Shown in pieces: positions 26,104-34,695 of a DNA stretch of 64,000 bases. The notes below the pieces were generated by a model. The model did not search any database. It was not told the DNA's origin and saw only the letters and a list, made by a program, of their open reading frames with translations. Every line of letters begins with the position of its first letter. Within the stretch, counting starts at the first letter, position 1. Origin of the DNA: Amycolatopsis antarctica (lineage in GTDB: Bacteria > Actinomycetota > Actinomycetes > Mycobacteriales > Pseudonocardiaceae); the NCBI RefSeq assembly GCF_002262875.1, contig NZ_NKYE01000001.1:496001-560000 (forward strand), in the 5' to 3' direction. Made by a program: the position numbers and the translations under genes.

Positions 26104-26344
26104 CCGTGTCGGGCGCTCCGGCATGCCGTGTCGGGCTTTTGCGCATGCCGTGTCAGGCGCTTCGACATGCCGTGTCAGGCAACAGGGCGCGCTGTTCACG
26201 GTCAAAGATGCCCAGGCGCCCGACACGGCATGCCCAGGGGCGCGACACGGGGTGCCGAGGGGCGCGACACGGGGTGCCGAGGGGCGCGACACGGGGTGCC
26301 GAGGGGCGCGACACGGGGTGCCGAGGGGCGCGACACGGGTGGGG
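26104..26344. repeat. Two facing arrays of the 22-bp unit, array B
   Basis: The left half has three full minus-oriented units (26112-26133, 26134-26155, 26156-26177) and a partial one at 26104-26111. A spacer of about 43 bp follows. The right half has five plus-oriented units (26221, 26243, 26265, 26287, 26309) and a partial one at 26331. All carry CGACACGG (TGACACGG in two left units) followed by CATG or GGTG. The halves face each other, each running back towards the stop codon of the gene that flanks it (26087 on plus, 26351 on minus). Same family as array A at 591-734. Confidence 0.85.
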
Positions 26345-26350
26345 TTGGGG

Positions 26351-27136
26351 TCAGGGGGTGGTGAGGGCGGCGAGGGTGGCGTCGTGGAGCAGGCCGTTCG
26401 TCGAGAGGGCGGACCCGCCGTCGAAGCGGGCCACCCCGCCGAGGTCGGTGAACCGCCCGCCCGCCTCGGTGACCAGGATCTGCACGGCGGCGACATCCCA
26501 CGGGTTGACGATCGCCTCGGCGGCGAGGTCGATCGCGCCCTCCGCCACCAGGCAGTGCGACCAGAAGTCGCCGAACGCCCGGTTCTCCCAGCAGGCGTCG
26601 ACCAGGCGCAGGTACGCCTCGCGGGAGTGGTACTCCACCCAGGTACCGAGATGAGTGGTGGACAGGTAGGCATCGCCCAGCGCGGACACCCGGGAGACGC
26701 CGATGCGACGTTCGCCGGAAGCGTCCCGCAGCCACGCGCCGGCCCCCGCGCTCGCCCACCAGCGACGTCCGAGTGCCGGTGCGCTGACCATCCCGGCCAC
26801 CGGCACCCCGTCTTCGACCAGCGCGATCAACGTGGCCCATACCGGCAGCCCGCGCAGGAAGTTCTTGGTGCCGTCAATGGGATCGAGCACCCACGCCCGG
26901 CCCGAGGAACCGGCCGTCCCGCCACGTTCCTCGCCCGCGACGGCGTCACCGGGACGCTCCCGCGCGAGGATCGCGCGCACGGCGTCCTCGACGGCGGTGT
27001 CGGCGTCGGTGACCGGGGTCCGGTCGGGTTTGCTCGTGACGACGAGGTCGCGGGCGCCCGCGCGTGCGGTGGTGATGGCGTCGGCGGCGTCGGCCAGCCG
27101 GACGGCCAGGGTCAGGTCATCGGTGTACCGGGACAC
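26351..27136 (-). CDS. hisN: Histidinol-phosphatase (inositol monophosphatase family)
   Basis: A 261-residue Mg-dependent phosphatase of the IMPase fold, close to the mycobacterial HisN that converts histidinol phosphate to histidinol. The signature order is KPDRTPVTDADTAVE, GEERGG, WVLDPIDGTKNFLRGLPVWA (metal-binding DPIDGT) and INPWDVAAVQ-like VNPWDVAAVQILVTEAGG. The conserved WASLIAL-type stretch reads WATLIALVEDGVP. The neighbours are unrelated, which is common for hisN because it lies outside the his operon. It converges on the toxin cassette across repeat array B and diverges from the two-component system. Confidence 0.92.
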   Translation of the reverse strand: MSRYTDDLTLAVRLADAADAITTARAGARDLVVTSKPDRTPVTDADTAVEDAVRAILARERPGDAVAGEERGGTAGSSGRAWVLDPIDGTKNFLRGLPVWATLIALVEDGVPVAGMVSAPALGRRWWASAGAGAWLRDASGERRIGVSRVSALGDAYLSTTHLGTWVEYHSREAYLRLVDACWENRAFGDFWSHCLVAEGAIDLAAEAIVNPWDVAAVQILVTEAGGRFTDLGGVARFDGGSALSTNGLLHDATLAALTTP

Positions 27137-27184
27137 GAACCCGATCGTTTCACGCGGCCTCGCCGTAGAGTTGTCGAGGTGAGC

Positions 27185-27871
27185 ATGGTTCTACTGGCCG
27201 AGGACGACCCGGCGATCGCCGATCCGCTGTCCCGCGCGCTGAAGCGGGAGGGGTACGAGGTCGACGTCGTGGCCGACGGGCCCGCGGTGCTGGAGGTGAC
27301 CCGGGACCGTCGCGTCGATCTCCTCGTGCTCGACCTGGGGCTGCCCGGCATGGACGGGCTGGAGGTGTGCCGCAGGCTGCGCACCAGCGGGACCGAGCTG
27401 CCGGTGCTGATGCTGACCGCGCGTACCGACGAGGTCGACTTCGTCGTCGGGCTGGACGCCGGTGCCGACGACTACGTGGCGAAACCGTTCCGGCTGGCCG
27501 AACTCCTGGCCCGGATCCGCGCGCTGCTGCGCAGGCGCTCGCCCGAGGTGCTCGACTGCGGTGGCGTCCGGATGGATCTCGGCGCGCGCCTGGTGACGAT
27601 CGACGGTGGCGAGGTCGGCCTGGCGAACAAGGAGTTCGAGCTGCTGCGGGTGCTGATGAGCCGGGCCGGCCAGGTCGTCAGCCGGGACGAGATCCTCGCC
27701 GAGGTGTGGAACGACCTGGAGTCGAAGACCTCCAAGACGCTCGACATGCACATGTCCTGGCTGCGCCGGAAGCTGGCGATCGCGTCCGGCGAGAAGCCGG
27801 GCCGTGCCGTGGACGCCGAGCGCCGCATCGCGACCGTCCGCGGCGTCGGCTTCCGCTTCAACGCCGAGTAG
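27185..27871 (+). CDS. OmpR/PhoB-family response regulator
   Basis: A 228-residue two-domain regulator. The receiver (residues 1-115) has the acidic pair E6-D7-D8, the phospho-acceptor D50 in LVLDLGLPGMDG, the conserved T in LMLTAR and K in YVAKPF. The winged-helix DNA-binding domain (about 130-225) ends GVGFRFN. ATG at 27185 is preferred because GAGG lies six bases upstream; an in-frame GTG at 27179 is possible. The sensor kinase follows after four bases, forming an operon. The stimulus is unknown. Confidence 0.93.
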   Translation: MVLLAEDDPAIADPLSRALKREGYEVDVVADGPAVLEVTRDRRVDLLVLDLGLPGMDGLEVCRRLRTSGTELPVLMLTARTDEVDFVVGLDAGADDYVAKPFRLAELLARIRALLRRRSPEVLDCGGVRMDLGARLVTIDGGEVGLANKEFELLRVLMSRAGQVVSRDEILAEVWNDLESKTSKTLDMHMSWLRRKLAIASGEKPGRAVDAERRIATVRGVGFRFNAE

Positions 27872-27875
27872 CGCC

Positions 27876-29159
27876 GTGCGCCGTCGCATCCTGCTCGCGA
27901 TCCTGCTCGCCGTCGCCGTCACCGGTGCCGCACTGGGCATCCCGCTGGGCATCACCGCCTGGCAGCTCGTCGACAACCTGACCCGGGAGGACCTGGCCTC
28001 CCGGGCCCAGCAGATCGCCGCGACGCTGGACAACGAACTCGCCAACGCCCGCCCGCTCGACCTGCGAGAGGTCAGCGTGGCGGTGCCCGCGGACGGCAGG
28101 CTGACCGTGCGCCAGCCGGAACAGCCCGATCTGGGTTACGGCGCCGTCGGACCGGGCGAGATCGTCTTCGAGACCGTGCCGATCGCCCGGCAGGGGACGG
28201 TGGAGCTGGCCATTCCGGCGGGCCCGCTGCGGACCCGGCAGACGCAGGCGACGCTGGCCGTGGTGCTGCTCGTGGTGATCTCCGTCGGTATCGGCACGGT
28301 GGTGGCGACGGTGACCGCCCGGCGGCTGGCGAAACCGCTGCGGCATGTCGCCGAACGGGCGGCGAAACTCGGCGGCGGCGATTTCCGGCCGGACGACAAG
28401 CGTTACGGGGTCGGCGAACTCGACATGGTCGCCGAGGCCCTGGACGCCTCCGGGATGGCGCTCGCCCAGCTCGTGCAACGGGAACGCCAGCTCGTCGGCG
28501 ACGTCTCCCACCAGCTCCGCAGCAGGCTGACGGCGCTGCAACTCCGACTGGAGTCGCTGACCGCGTACCAGGACACCGAGGTCGCCGACGAGGCCAAGGC
28601 CGCGCAGGAGCAGGCCGACCGGCTGGCCGAGGCGCTCGACGAACTACTCGCCGCCGCCCGCGCCGCGAGCGAGGTCTCGGCGGAACCGCTGGATCTGGCG
28701 GAGACGTTGCCGCAGGCGACCGAGGAGTGGCGGCAACTGCTGCGGTCGCAGAACCGCCACCTCCGGCTGCGCGCACCGGAGGGGATGATGGCGCGGGCGA
28801 CGCCCGGCCGGTTCCGCGAGGTGATCGGCGTGCTGCTGGACAACGCCGTCCGGCACGGCGCGGGAACCGTCTACCTGACCGCCCGGCGCGGCGACACCGA
28901 CGGCACGGTGGTCGTGGACGTGACCGACGGCGGCACCGGCGTGCTCGACGAACTCGCCCCGCACGTGTTCGAACGCGGCTTCTCCGGCGGCGGATCGACC
29001 GGTGTCGGCCTGGCACTCGCCCGTGCGCTGGTGGAGGCGGACGGTGGGCGGCTGGAGCTGTCGAGCAAGCGCCCGGCGACCTTCAGCATCTTCCTGCGGG
29101 TCCCCCGGCCGGTGGACGTCGCGGGCGTGAGCTGGCCGTCCGACCGCAGACCGCGCTGA
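27876..29159 (+). CDS. Sensor histidine kinase
   Basis: A 427-residue membrane kinase. Transmembrane helix 1 (ILLAILLAVAVTGAALGIPL) is followed by about 90 extracytoplasmic residues, transmembrane helix 2 (LAVVLLVVISVGIGTVVATV) and a HAMP-like linker. The H-box DVSHQLRSRLTALQLRLE carries the phosphorylated histidine; the N-box is VLLDNAVRHG, and the glycine boxes are VTDGGTGV and GSTGVGLALARALVEADGG. Glutamine directly after the H-box histidine (SHQLRSRL) is a common actinobacterial variant. It is paired with the upstream regulator; the small sensor domain has no recognised ligand fold. Confidence 0.92.
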   Translation: MRRRILLAILLAVAVTGAALGIPLGITAWQLVDNLTREDLASRAQQIAATLDNELANARPLDLREVSVAVPADGRLTVRQPEQPDLGYGAVGPGEIVFETVPIARQGTVELAIPAGPLRTRQTQATLAVVLLVVISVGIGTVVATVTARRLAKPLRHVAERAAKLGGGDFRPDDKRYGVGELDMVAEALDASGMALAQLVQRERQLVGDVSHQLRSRLTALQLRLESLTAYQDTEVADEAKAAQEQADRLAEALDELLAAARAASEVSAEPLDLAETLPQATEEWRQLLRSQNRHLRLRAPEGMMARATPGRFREVIGVLLDNAVRHGAGTVYLTARRGDTDGTVVVDVTDGGTGVLDELAPHVFERGFSGGGSTGVGLALARALVEADGGRLELSSKRPATFSIFLRVPRPVDVAGVSWPSDRRPR

Positions 29160-29172
29160 GGCCGCCGGCGAG

Positions 29173-29688
29173 TCAGCCGCGGACTTCCTCGGCGCGGTGA
29201 CCGTCGAGCTCGTCCGGGAAGACCCACTTCTTGAACGCCCAGTAGCGGAACGCGGTCGCCAGCAACATGCCGATCACCGAACCGAAGCCGAAGTCGGCGA
29301 GCTCCTGGGTGAGCCGGCTGACGTCGGGTACCCGCAGGTCGAGTACGTAGCGGGAGAAGGCGAACGTGGCCAGGTTGATCAGCAGCGCCAGGCCGCTGAA
29401 GATGAAGAACAGCGCCGCCTCGTGCGAGCGCTCGCGGCCGCCCCGGGTGCGGAAGGACCACTCGCGGTTCAGCACGTAGTTGCAGATCATCGCGACGATG
29501 ATGCCCATCGCCTTCGCCGTTGTCGGCTTGTCCTCCAGGACGGTCAGCTTGAGCAGATACCAGACGCCGTTGTCGATGACGAAGGTGGTCGCGCCGACGA
29601 TCGCGAACTTCAGCAGCTCGCGGTGCTTGATCAGCGCGCCGCGCATCGGTTCGGGCACGCGCGAGAGAACGTTGTCGACCATCGCCAC
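29173..29688 (-). CDS. GtrA-like flippase-family membrane protein
   Basis: A 171-residue protein with four transmembrane helices, matching the GtrA family: FAIVGATTFVIDNGVWYLL, then CNYVLNREWSFR with the conserved N-R-W-F, FSGLALLINLATFAFS, and ATAFRYWAFKKWVF at the end. Members handle polyprenyl-linked sugars in cell-surface glycan assembly. In mycobacteria the homologue (Rv3277) sits next to purK; here it is about 6 kb away with sigma-factor and GT87 genes between. Basic/acidic termini face the cytoplasm. Confidence 0.9.
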   Translation of the reverse strand: MAMVDNVLSRVPEPMRGALIKHRELLKFAIVGATTFVIDNGVWYLLKLTVLEDKPTTAKAMGIIVAMICNYVLNREWSFRTRGGRERSHEAALFFIFSGLALLINLATFAFSRYVLDLRVPDVSRLTQELADFGFGSVIGMLLATAFRYWAFKKWVFPDELDGHRAEEVRG

Positions 29689-29734
29689 GGCCGCAGTCTA
29701 CGTAGCGCCCGGCGAACCCGGTCACTCGCCGTTG

Positions 29735-32119
29735 CTAGAAGCGTTTCGGTCCGCCGGTGACGGCGGGGCTCGCCGGGCTCGGCGGGACGCCGTCCGGAAG
29801 CTCCGGGCCCGACTCTCCGGGGCTCGATTCCCCGGGATCCGATTCTTCCGGGTCCAGCCCCGTGGACTGCTCCTCGCCGGGCTCCCCGGCCGGTTCCGAG
29901 GCCGGTTCGGACGGAGTCTCCGACGTCCCCGAGGGGGTGTCGGGCGTGCTCGGCAGCGAGGGGATCGAGGTGACGCCCGGCAGATCGGGTATCTCCGGCA
30001 GGTCCGGCACCTCGGGAAGCTCCGGCCAGTCCGGGAACGGCCAGAACGGCCAGAACGCCGTCGCCGAGGCCCGCGCCTGCCCGAGGGTCGCGGTGACGGT
30101 GACCTGCCGCGGCCGGTCGTCCCCGAACCCCGGGAACTCAGGCAGGTCCGCGACATCCGGGAAGTCGTCCTGCGGCAGACCGCCCCGGCGGAACTGGAGC
30201 TGGTCGGTCTCCTCGGGCTCCATCGCCTCCTCGCTGGTGCAGGTGGTGCGGTCCGTGCCGACCTCACAGGAGAACCCGCCGGTCGCCGAAGGCCGCGCGA
30301 CCCCGTTCACGATCACGGTCACCGGCAGCGTCGAACCGCCGGTGTTCGTCACGTCGACCTTCAACCGCGAGCCGTACCAGGGGATCGGCCAGCCGGGGCG
30401 GACGTCGGCGTCCACCTCGACCCCGTCCTGCGGCTCGGGCGGGGACACCTGCACGTCGACGTTCACATTGACCTGGACCGAGGTTCCCGCCGAGATCGAG
30501 CCGGTGACCGTTCCCGGTTGCGCGTCCTCGCCGGCCGTCAAGCGGAACAGCAGCACGACGCTCTGCCCGGGTTCCAGCCCGGCCGGACTGGAACAGGTGG
30601 CCGTGGGGCCCTCACTCGCCGGGCAGGGGACCGTCGCGGCGGTCCCGGCCTGCGCGCGCACCGGGACGCCCGCCCTGGCGAACCCGCCGCTCGTGCCGCC
30701 GCCACCGGCCGGGCCCGCCACCGACACCCCGGGGGGCAGGTTCAGCGTCGCGGCGACCGATTCGGAGGGTGCGCCGCCGTCGTTGCGGACGGTGATAGGC
30801 AGGTCGACGGTGTCGCCGGGGGTCAGCGTGACGCCGGACTGCGGGCCCTGCGCGAACAGCTTCGCCGGTGCGGGCTGGGGTGCGGGCGGCGGTGGCGGCT
30901 GCGGCGCAGGAGGCGGCGCGGGAGCGGGCGCCGGAGGCACCACCGGTGGAGCTTCCGGAGCGGGTGGGGGCGGGGACGGCGGCGCGGGCGGCACCACCGG
31001 GGTCTGCGGCGCGGGCGGTTGCTGCGCGGGCGGCGGCGCGGGAGCCGGTGCCTCCGGGGCCGGCTGCGCGGGGGCCTCGGCGGCGGGCTGCACCGCGGCC
31101 GGGATCTGCTGCCCACCACCACCGGCGGCGAGACCGACGGCCACGGCCGCCGCCATGGCGGCACCGGACGCGGCGACACCGAGGAACTGGCGTGGACCGG
31201 CGGCCGCGGCGCCGGCGGCGGCACCCCCGCCGCCCGAGGAGGCGCCGGCGGTCGCGGCGGCTCCGGCGCCGACGGCCGCGGCACCCGCGCCCGCCGCGGA
31301 CGCCTTCGTCGCACCGGCGGCGGCGAGGTAGGCGAAGACCGCCCCGCCCAGCACGATCGGGGCGACGACGGCACGCAGGCCACCGTTCACATCGGCCAGC
31401 TCCAGTGCCAGTGCCCGGCAGTGTCCGCACTCGTCGAGGTGGGTCTCCACCTGGGCGCGTTCCCGTTTGGACAGTCCGTCGCGGGTCCAGGCGCCCAGCT
31501 TCTCGGCGGTGGCACGGCACCGTTCCGCCGACGTCTCCGCGAGGTGCACCTGCAGGTACGCCTGGCGCAGGCCCTCCCGCGCCCGGTAGGCGAGGGCGGA
31601 GACACCGTTGGCCGTCAGCCCGAGGATCGGCGCGACCTGCGCGGGCGTCTGCTGCTCGATCTCGGTGTGCCAGAGCACGGCCTGCCAGCGTTCCGGCAGC
31701 CGGGCGAACGCCTTCGCGGCCATCGTCCGTTCCAGGCCCGCCACCGCCGTGTCCGAGAACGGGACGGTCAGCGCGTCCCGCGCAGGGCCGTTCACCTCGG
31801 TCATGTCCTCGTTGAGGTCGACCCTGCGGTCCTTGCGCGTCTTGTCGTATGCGGTGTGCCGCAGGGCGGTGAGCAGGTACGCGCGGAAGGCACTGTCCGG
31901 TCCCTTGCCCGCGCGGAGCGTGTCGAGGACCTTCGCGAAGGCCTCGGACACCAGGTCGTCCGCCTCGGTCGCCGAGCGGGCGAGCTGGCGGGCCAGGTTG
32001 TACGCCGAACCGACGTGCCGTTCGTACAGGGTGCCGTAGGAGGCGATACGGCCGCTGCGCACCGACTCGATCAGCTCGGCATCGCTCACGGCGTCCTGTT
32101 CCGCGGGAACGGTCGACAC
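29735..32119 (-). CDS. ECF-type sigma factor fused to zinc-finger, membrane and Pro-rich surface region
   Basis: A 794-residue protein. Sigma region 2 is about residues 28-95 (YERHVGSAYNLARQLAR, ATEADDLVSEAFAKVLDTL) and region 4 about 130-195 (QTPAQVAPILGLTANGVSAL). A zinc-finger anti-sigma-like motif (THLDECGHC, an H-x3-C-x2-C pattern) lies near 230. Hydrophobic Ala-rich segments sit near 250-270 and 318-340, then a Pro/Ala-rich stretch (about 345-440), beta-rich DUF11-like repeats (450-650) and an acidic Ser/Glu/Pro tail. Sigma and zinc-finger segments in one chain suggest a self-regulated, membrane-tethered sigma factor like the ECF52/53-type extended groups. GTG at 32117-32119 has a perfect AGGAGG. 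Topology is uncertain. Confidence 0.9.
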   Translation of the reverse strand: MSTVPAEQDAVSDAELIESVRSGRIASYGTLYERHVGSAYNLARQLARSATEADDLVSEAFAKVLDTLRAGKGPDSAFRAYLLTALRHTAYDKTRKDRRVDLNEDMTEVNGPARDALTVPFSDTAVAGLERTMAAKAFARLPERWQAVLWHTEIEQQTPAQVAPILGLTANGVSALAYRAREGLRQAYLQVHLAETSAERCRATAEKLGAWTRDGLSKRERAQVETHLDECGHCRALALELADVNGGLRAVVAPIVLGGAVFAYLAAAGATKASAAGAGAAAVGAGAAATAGASSGGGGAAAGAAAAGPRQFLGVAASGAAMAAAVAVGLAAGGGGQQIPAAVQPAAEAPAQPAPEAPAPAPPPAQQPPAPQTPVVPPAPPSPPPPAPEAPPVVPPAPAPAPPPAPQPPPPPAPQPAPAKLFAQGPQSGVTLTPGDTVDLPITVRNDGGAPSESVAATLNLPPGVSVAGPAGGGGTSGGFARAGVPVRAQAGTAATVPCPASEGPTATCSSPAGLEPGQSVVLLFRLTAGEDAQPGTVTGSISAGTSVQVNVNVDVQVSPPEPQDGVEVDADVRPGWPIPWYGSRLKVDVTNTGGSTLPVTVIVNGVARPSATGGFSCEVGTDRTTCTSEEAMEPEETDQLQFRRGGLPQDDFPDVADLPEFPGFGDDRPRQVTVTATLGQARASATAFWPFWPFPDWPELPEVPDLPEIPDLPGVTSIPSLPSTPDTPSGTSETPSEPASEPAGEPGEEQSTGLDPEESDPGESSPGESGPELPDGVPPSPASPAVTGGPKRF

Positions 32120-32378
32120 GGGTTTCCTCCTGGATCGGGAAGCGACGGCCCTCCCGCCGTCATCTGCCCTGACTTCGCGCAGCGCTCAGTGTGACGGACG
32201 GGGTGACCATCGTCATCTCGCGGCGTCCCGGATGACCCGGAGAGCCCAACTAGTTCACCCGTGGCGGGTGAGCCCGCGGGCAGGTGTTGACGGCGGGTGC
32301 CGGTGCACCATCGCGTCACGAACACCGGGTCGCCGCGTCTTCACGATGAGAAGTGATCCGGGCGGAGAGGCGGTTGGT

Positions 32379-33242
32379 GTGGAGGTACCTGCTATCGGTG
32401 CGCCGGCCGGGCCGGGTGACGTCCGGGCACTGGGGCGAGCGGCGGAGAAGGCCGGGCTCGATCGGGTGTCGCGGGCGCTGCGGGCCCGGTGGCGCACGGC
32501 CAGCCTGGCTTCCGGCTGGCGGTTCCCGAGCGACTGGTCGCTGCCCGAGGTGGACGCGGTCTGCGGGGCGGTGGCCGCCGGACGGTGCGCCGAGGCCGCC
32601 ATCGGCGCCCTCGCCGGTGCCCGCGCCGCGGCGGGCGCCGGGCTGGCGGAGACCCTCGGCGACCTCGCCGCCCTGCACGCCGTGCTCGACGACGAGGGGG
32701 CGTCCGACGGGTTCGTCGCGCCGGACGTCGACGCGACCCCGTCCCGGCTGCTGCGGATCAGCGCGATCGGCTGGGCGGAGGTCGCGCTGGAGCAGCTCGG
32801 GCACGCCGGGGTCACCGAGCCGCTGACCGGCCTGCCGACGCCCGCGTACCTGCGGACCCGGCTGGCCGAGCTGTACCGCGCGGCCGAACGGGAGGGGCGG
32901 ACGGCCGCGGAGAACCACACCCTGCTCGTGGTGGCCGTCGACTTCGCCGACGCCGCGGGCTGGGCGCGACTGACCGGAATGATCCTGGTCGCCGACACGC
33001 TCCAGCGGATCTTCGACGGCGGGGAGACGCTGGTGGCGCTCGGCCCGTCCACCGGGGCGGTGCTGGTGCCGCGGGACTCGTCGCTGGCGGGCCGGGCGCT
33101 GGCGCTGCGGCGGGAACTCGCCGAACGGCTCACCCGGGACGAGCAACTCCACGAGCTGGGTATCCCGGCGATCTCGCTGGCCCGGCTTCCCGGAACGTAC
33201 GCGGGTGCCTGCGCGCTCGTCGCGGATCTGGGCCGCCGCTGA
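32379..33242 (+). CDS. Degenerate GGDEF-like protein
   Basis: A 287-residue cytoplasmic protein. Residues about 150-285 look like a diguanylate-cyclase fold: VTEPLTGLPTPAYLRTRLAEL (the DPLTGLPNR-like start), LLVVAVDFADAAGWARLTG, and a strand near VLVPRD. The GG(D/E)EF active-site motif itself is absent, so cyclic-di-GMP synthesis is unlikely; a sensing or scaffolding role is an inference. The N-terminal half (about 1-120) is helical and unassigned. GTG at 32379 follows GGAGAGG by eight bases; an earlier ATG at 32346 lacks a ribosome-binding site. Confidence 0.75.
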   Translation: MEVPAIGAPAGPGDVRALGRAAEKAGLDRVSRALRARWRTASLASGWRFPSDWSLPEVDAVCGAVAAGRCAEAAIGALAGARAAAGAGLAETLGDLAALHAVLDDEGASDGFVAPDVDATPSRLLRISAIGWAEVALEQLGHAGVTEPLTGLPTPAYLRTRLAELYRAAEREGRTAAENHTLLVVAVDFADAAGWARLTGMILVADTLQRIFDGGETLVALGPSTGAVLVPRDSSLAGRALALRRELAERLTRDEQLHELGIPAISLARLPGTYAGACALVADLGRR

Positions 33243-33348
33243 GGCCCGTGCCGAAACCGGCGACCACCGGCGAGGCAGCCGGGTGCGCCGAGAGGGTGAC
33301 GCGGGGGCGTGCGCGGGGCCGACCGGGGACCCGTGATTTCCTGGTCGG

Positions 33349-34695
33349 GTGACCACGCCCGTCCCGGCCGCGCCACGCGGTCAGTCCCTCGCGTTGCGGA
33401 CTTCCCTGCGCAGGCTCGCCGTGCGCCCGAGGTCGCTGGCGTTGCTGCTGGCCGTGCCGGTGCTGGCGGTGCTGGCGGGCATCGTCGGCTGGCTGCTCGA
33501 CCTGCGGTTCGGCGTCGACAGCGCCGTCTACCGGGCCGGGGCGGTGACCCTGCTGCAGGGCGAGCCGCTGTACGCGGCGAACACGCTGGCCGCCGAACCG
33601 TGGTGGGCACTGCTGCCGTTCACCTACCCGCCGACGGCGGCGCTGCTGTTCACCCCGCTGGCCGTGCTGCCCATCCAGGTCGCCTGGGGCGTGCTGGTCG
33701 CCGTGTCGATCCTCTCGCTCGCGCTGGTCGTCCGTGTGACGATCGGCGCCCTTCCCGCCGCCGCCCTGCCCGCCGTCTCGGCCGGGGGCACCCGCTGGTG
33801 GTCCTCGCCCGCCCGCGCCACGCTGATCTTCACCCTGCTGTTCCTGCTGCTGGAACCCGTCTGGCGGACGATCTTCCTCGGTCAGATCAATCTGATTCTG
33901 ATGGCGTTGGTCGTGGTGGATGTGCTGGTGGTGTGTGCGCCGGGGCGGTCGTCGCGGTGGGGTGGGGTGTTGGTGGGTGTGGCGGCGGCGGTGAAGTTGA
34001 CGCCGTTGATTTTCGTGGCGCATCTGTTGTTCACGGGCCGGTGGCGGGATGCGTTGCGGGCGTTGGGGACGTTCGTTGCCTTGCAGGGCCTGATGTTCGT
34101 CATCGTGCCCGGCGACGCCGCGCGGTACTGGACGCACACGCTGCCCGACACCGGCCGGATCGGGCCGGTGCACTGGGCGGGCAACCAGTCGCTCACCGGC
34201 CTGCTGAACCGTCTCACCGATCTGGCGCCGTGGGCGTCGAACGCCGCCATCGGCCTCGGGCTGCTGCTCGGGTTGCCCGCGCTGTGGGCGGTGATCCGCT
34301 TCCACCGCAAGGGACAGGAGCTGGCGGCGCTGCTGGTGAGCGCGTTCTACATGCTGCTGCTCTCGCCGATCTCCTGGTCGCACCACTGGGTGTGGGCGGT
34401 ACCGCTGATCGTGCTGCTGGTGTCGCGGTTGCCGAGGACCTCGCCGAGGGCGGCCTGGCGTCGCTGGACGGCCGCGGTCGCCGTGGTGGCCGTGTTCGCC
34501 AGCGGCGTCCTGCTGATCATGCCGAACGGGCGCGACATCGAACTGCACTGGCGGTTCTGGGAGTTCGTGATCGGCAGCGCGTACATCCTGGTCCCGGTGA
34601 CGCTGATCGCCGTGCTGGCCGTGCGTTCACTGCTGCGCCGTCGCCGGACGGACACCGAGGCCGGGCCGCGTGCCGACGCCACCGCTGCCCGTTAG
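33349..34695 (+). CDS. GT87-type polyprenol-linked mannosyltransferase (copy 1)
   Basis: A 448-residue multispanning membrane protein of the DUF2029/GT87 family, alpha-mannosyltransferases that use polyprenyl-phosphate mannose outside the membrane. FGVDSAVYRAGAVTLLQGEPLY carries the catalytic aspartate after helix 1; LGQINLILMALVVVD and AAAVKLTPLIF are the other conserved stretches. The tandem neighbour (34670-35857) is a paralogue. Bases 33874-34099 are nearly identical in both and have atypical codon use. The second gene's start overlaps this gene's end by 26 bases. Confidence 0.88.
   Translation: MTTPVPAAPRGQSLALRTSLRRLAVRPRSLALLLAVPVLAVLAGIVGWLLDLRFGVDSAVYRAGAVTLLQGEPLYAANTLAAEPWWALLPFTYPPTAALLFTPLAVLPIQVAWGVLVAVSILSLALVVRVTIGALPAAALPAVSAGGTRWWSSPARATLIFTLLFLLLEPVWRTIFLGQINLILMALVVVDVLVVCAPGRSSRWGGVLVGVAAAVKLTPLIFVAHLLFTGRWRDALRALGTFVALQGLMFVIVPGDAARYWTHTLPDTGRIGPVHWAGNQSLTGLLNRLTDLAPWASNAAIGLGLLLGLPALWAVIRFHRKGQELAALLVSAFYMLLLSPISWSHHWVWAVPLIVLLVSRLPRTSPRAAWRRWTAAVAVVAVFASGVLLIMPNGRDIELHWRFWEFVIGSAYILVPVTLIAVLAVRSLLRRRRTDTEAGPRADATAAR
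33874..34099. repeat. Shared block, copy 1 (gene conversion tract)
   Basis: This 226-bp stretch inside the first GT87 gene is identical to 35099-35324 except for one base (34061 C against 35286 G), whereas the flanking parts of the two genes are clearly diverged. The codons also differ from the surroundings, with many TTG, GGT, GTT, GAT and AAT codons in place of the usual C- or G-ending forms. Confidence 0.9.

Noticed and set aside
25904..27184. N-terminal extension of the response regulator over the repeat array and hisN
   Set aside because: It reads through a non-coding repeat and antisense to hisN; the receiver domain begins at 27185.
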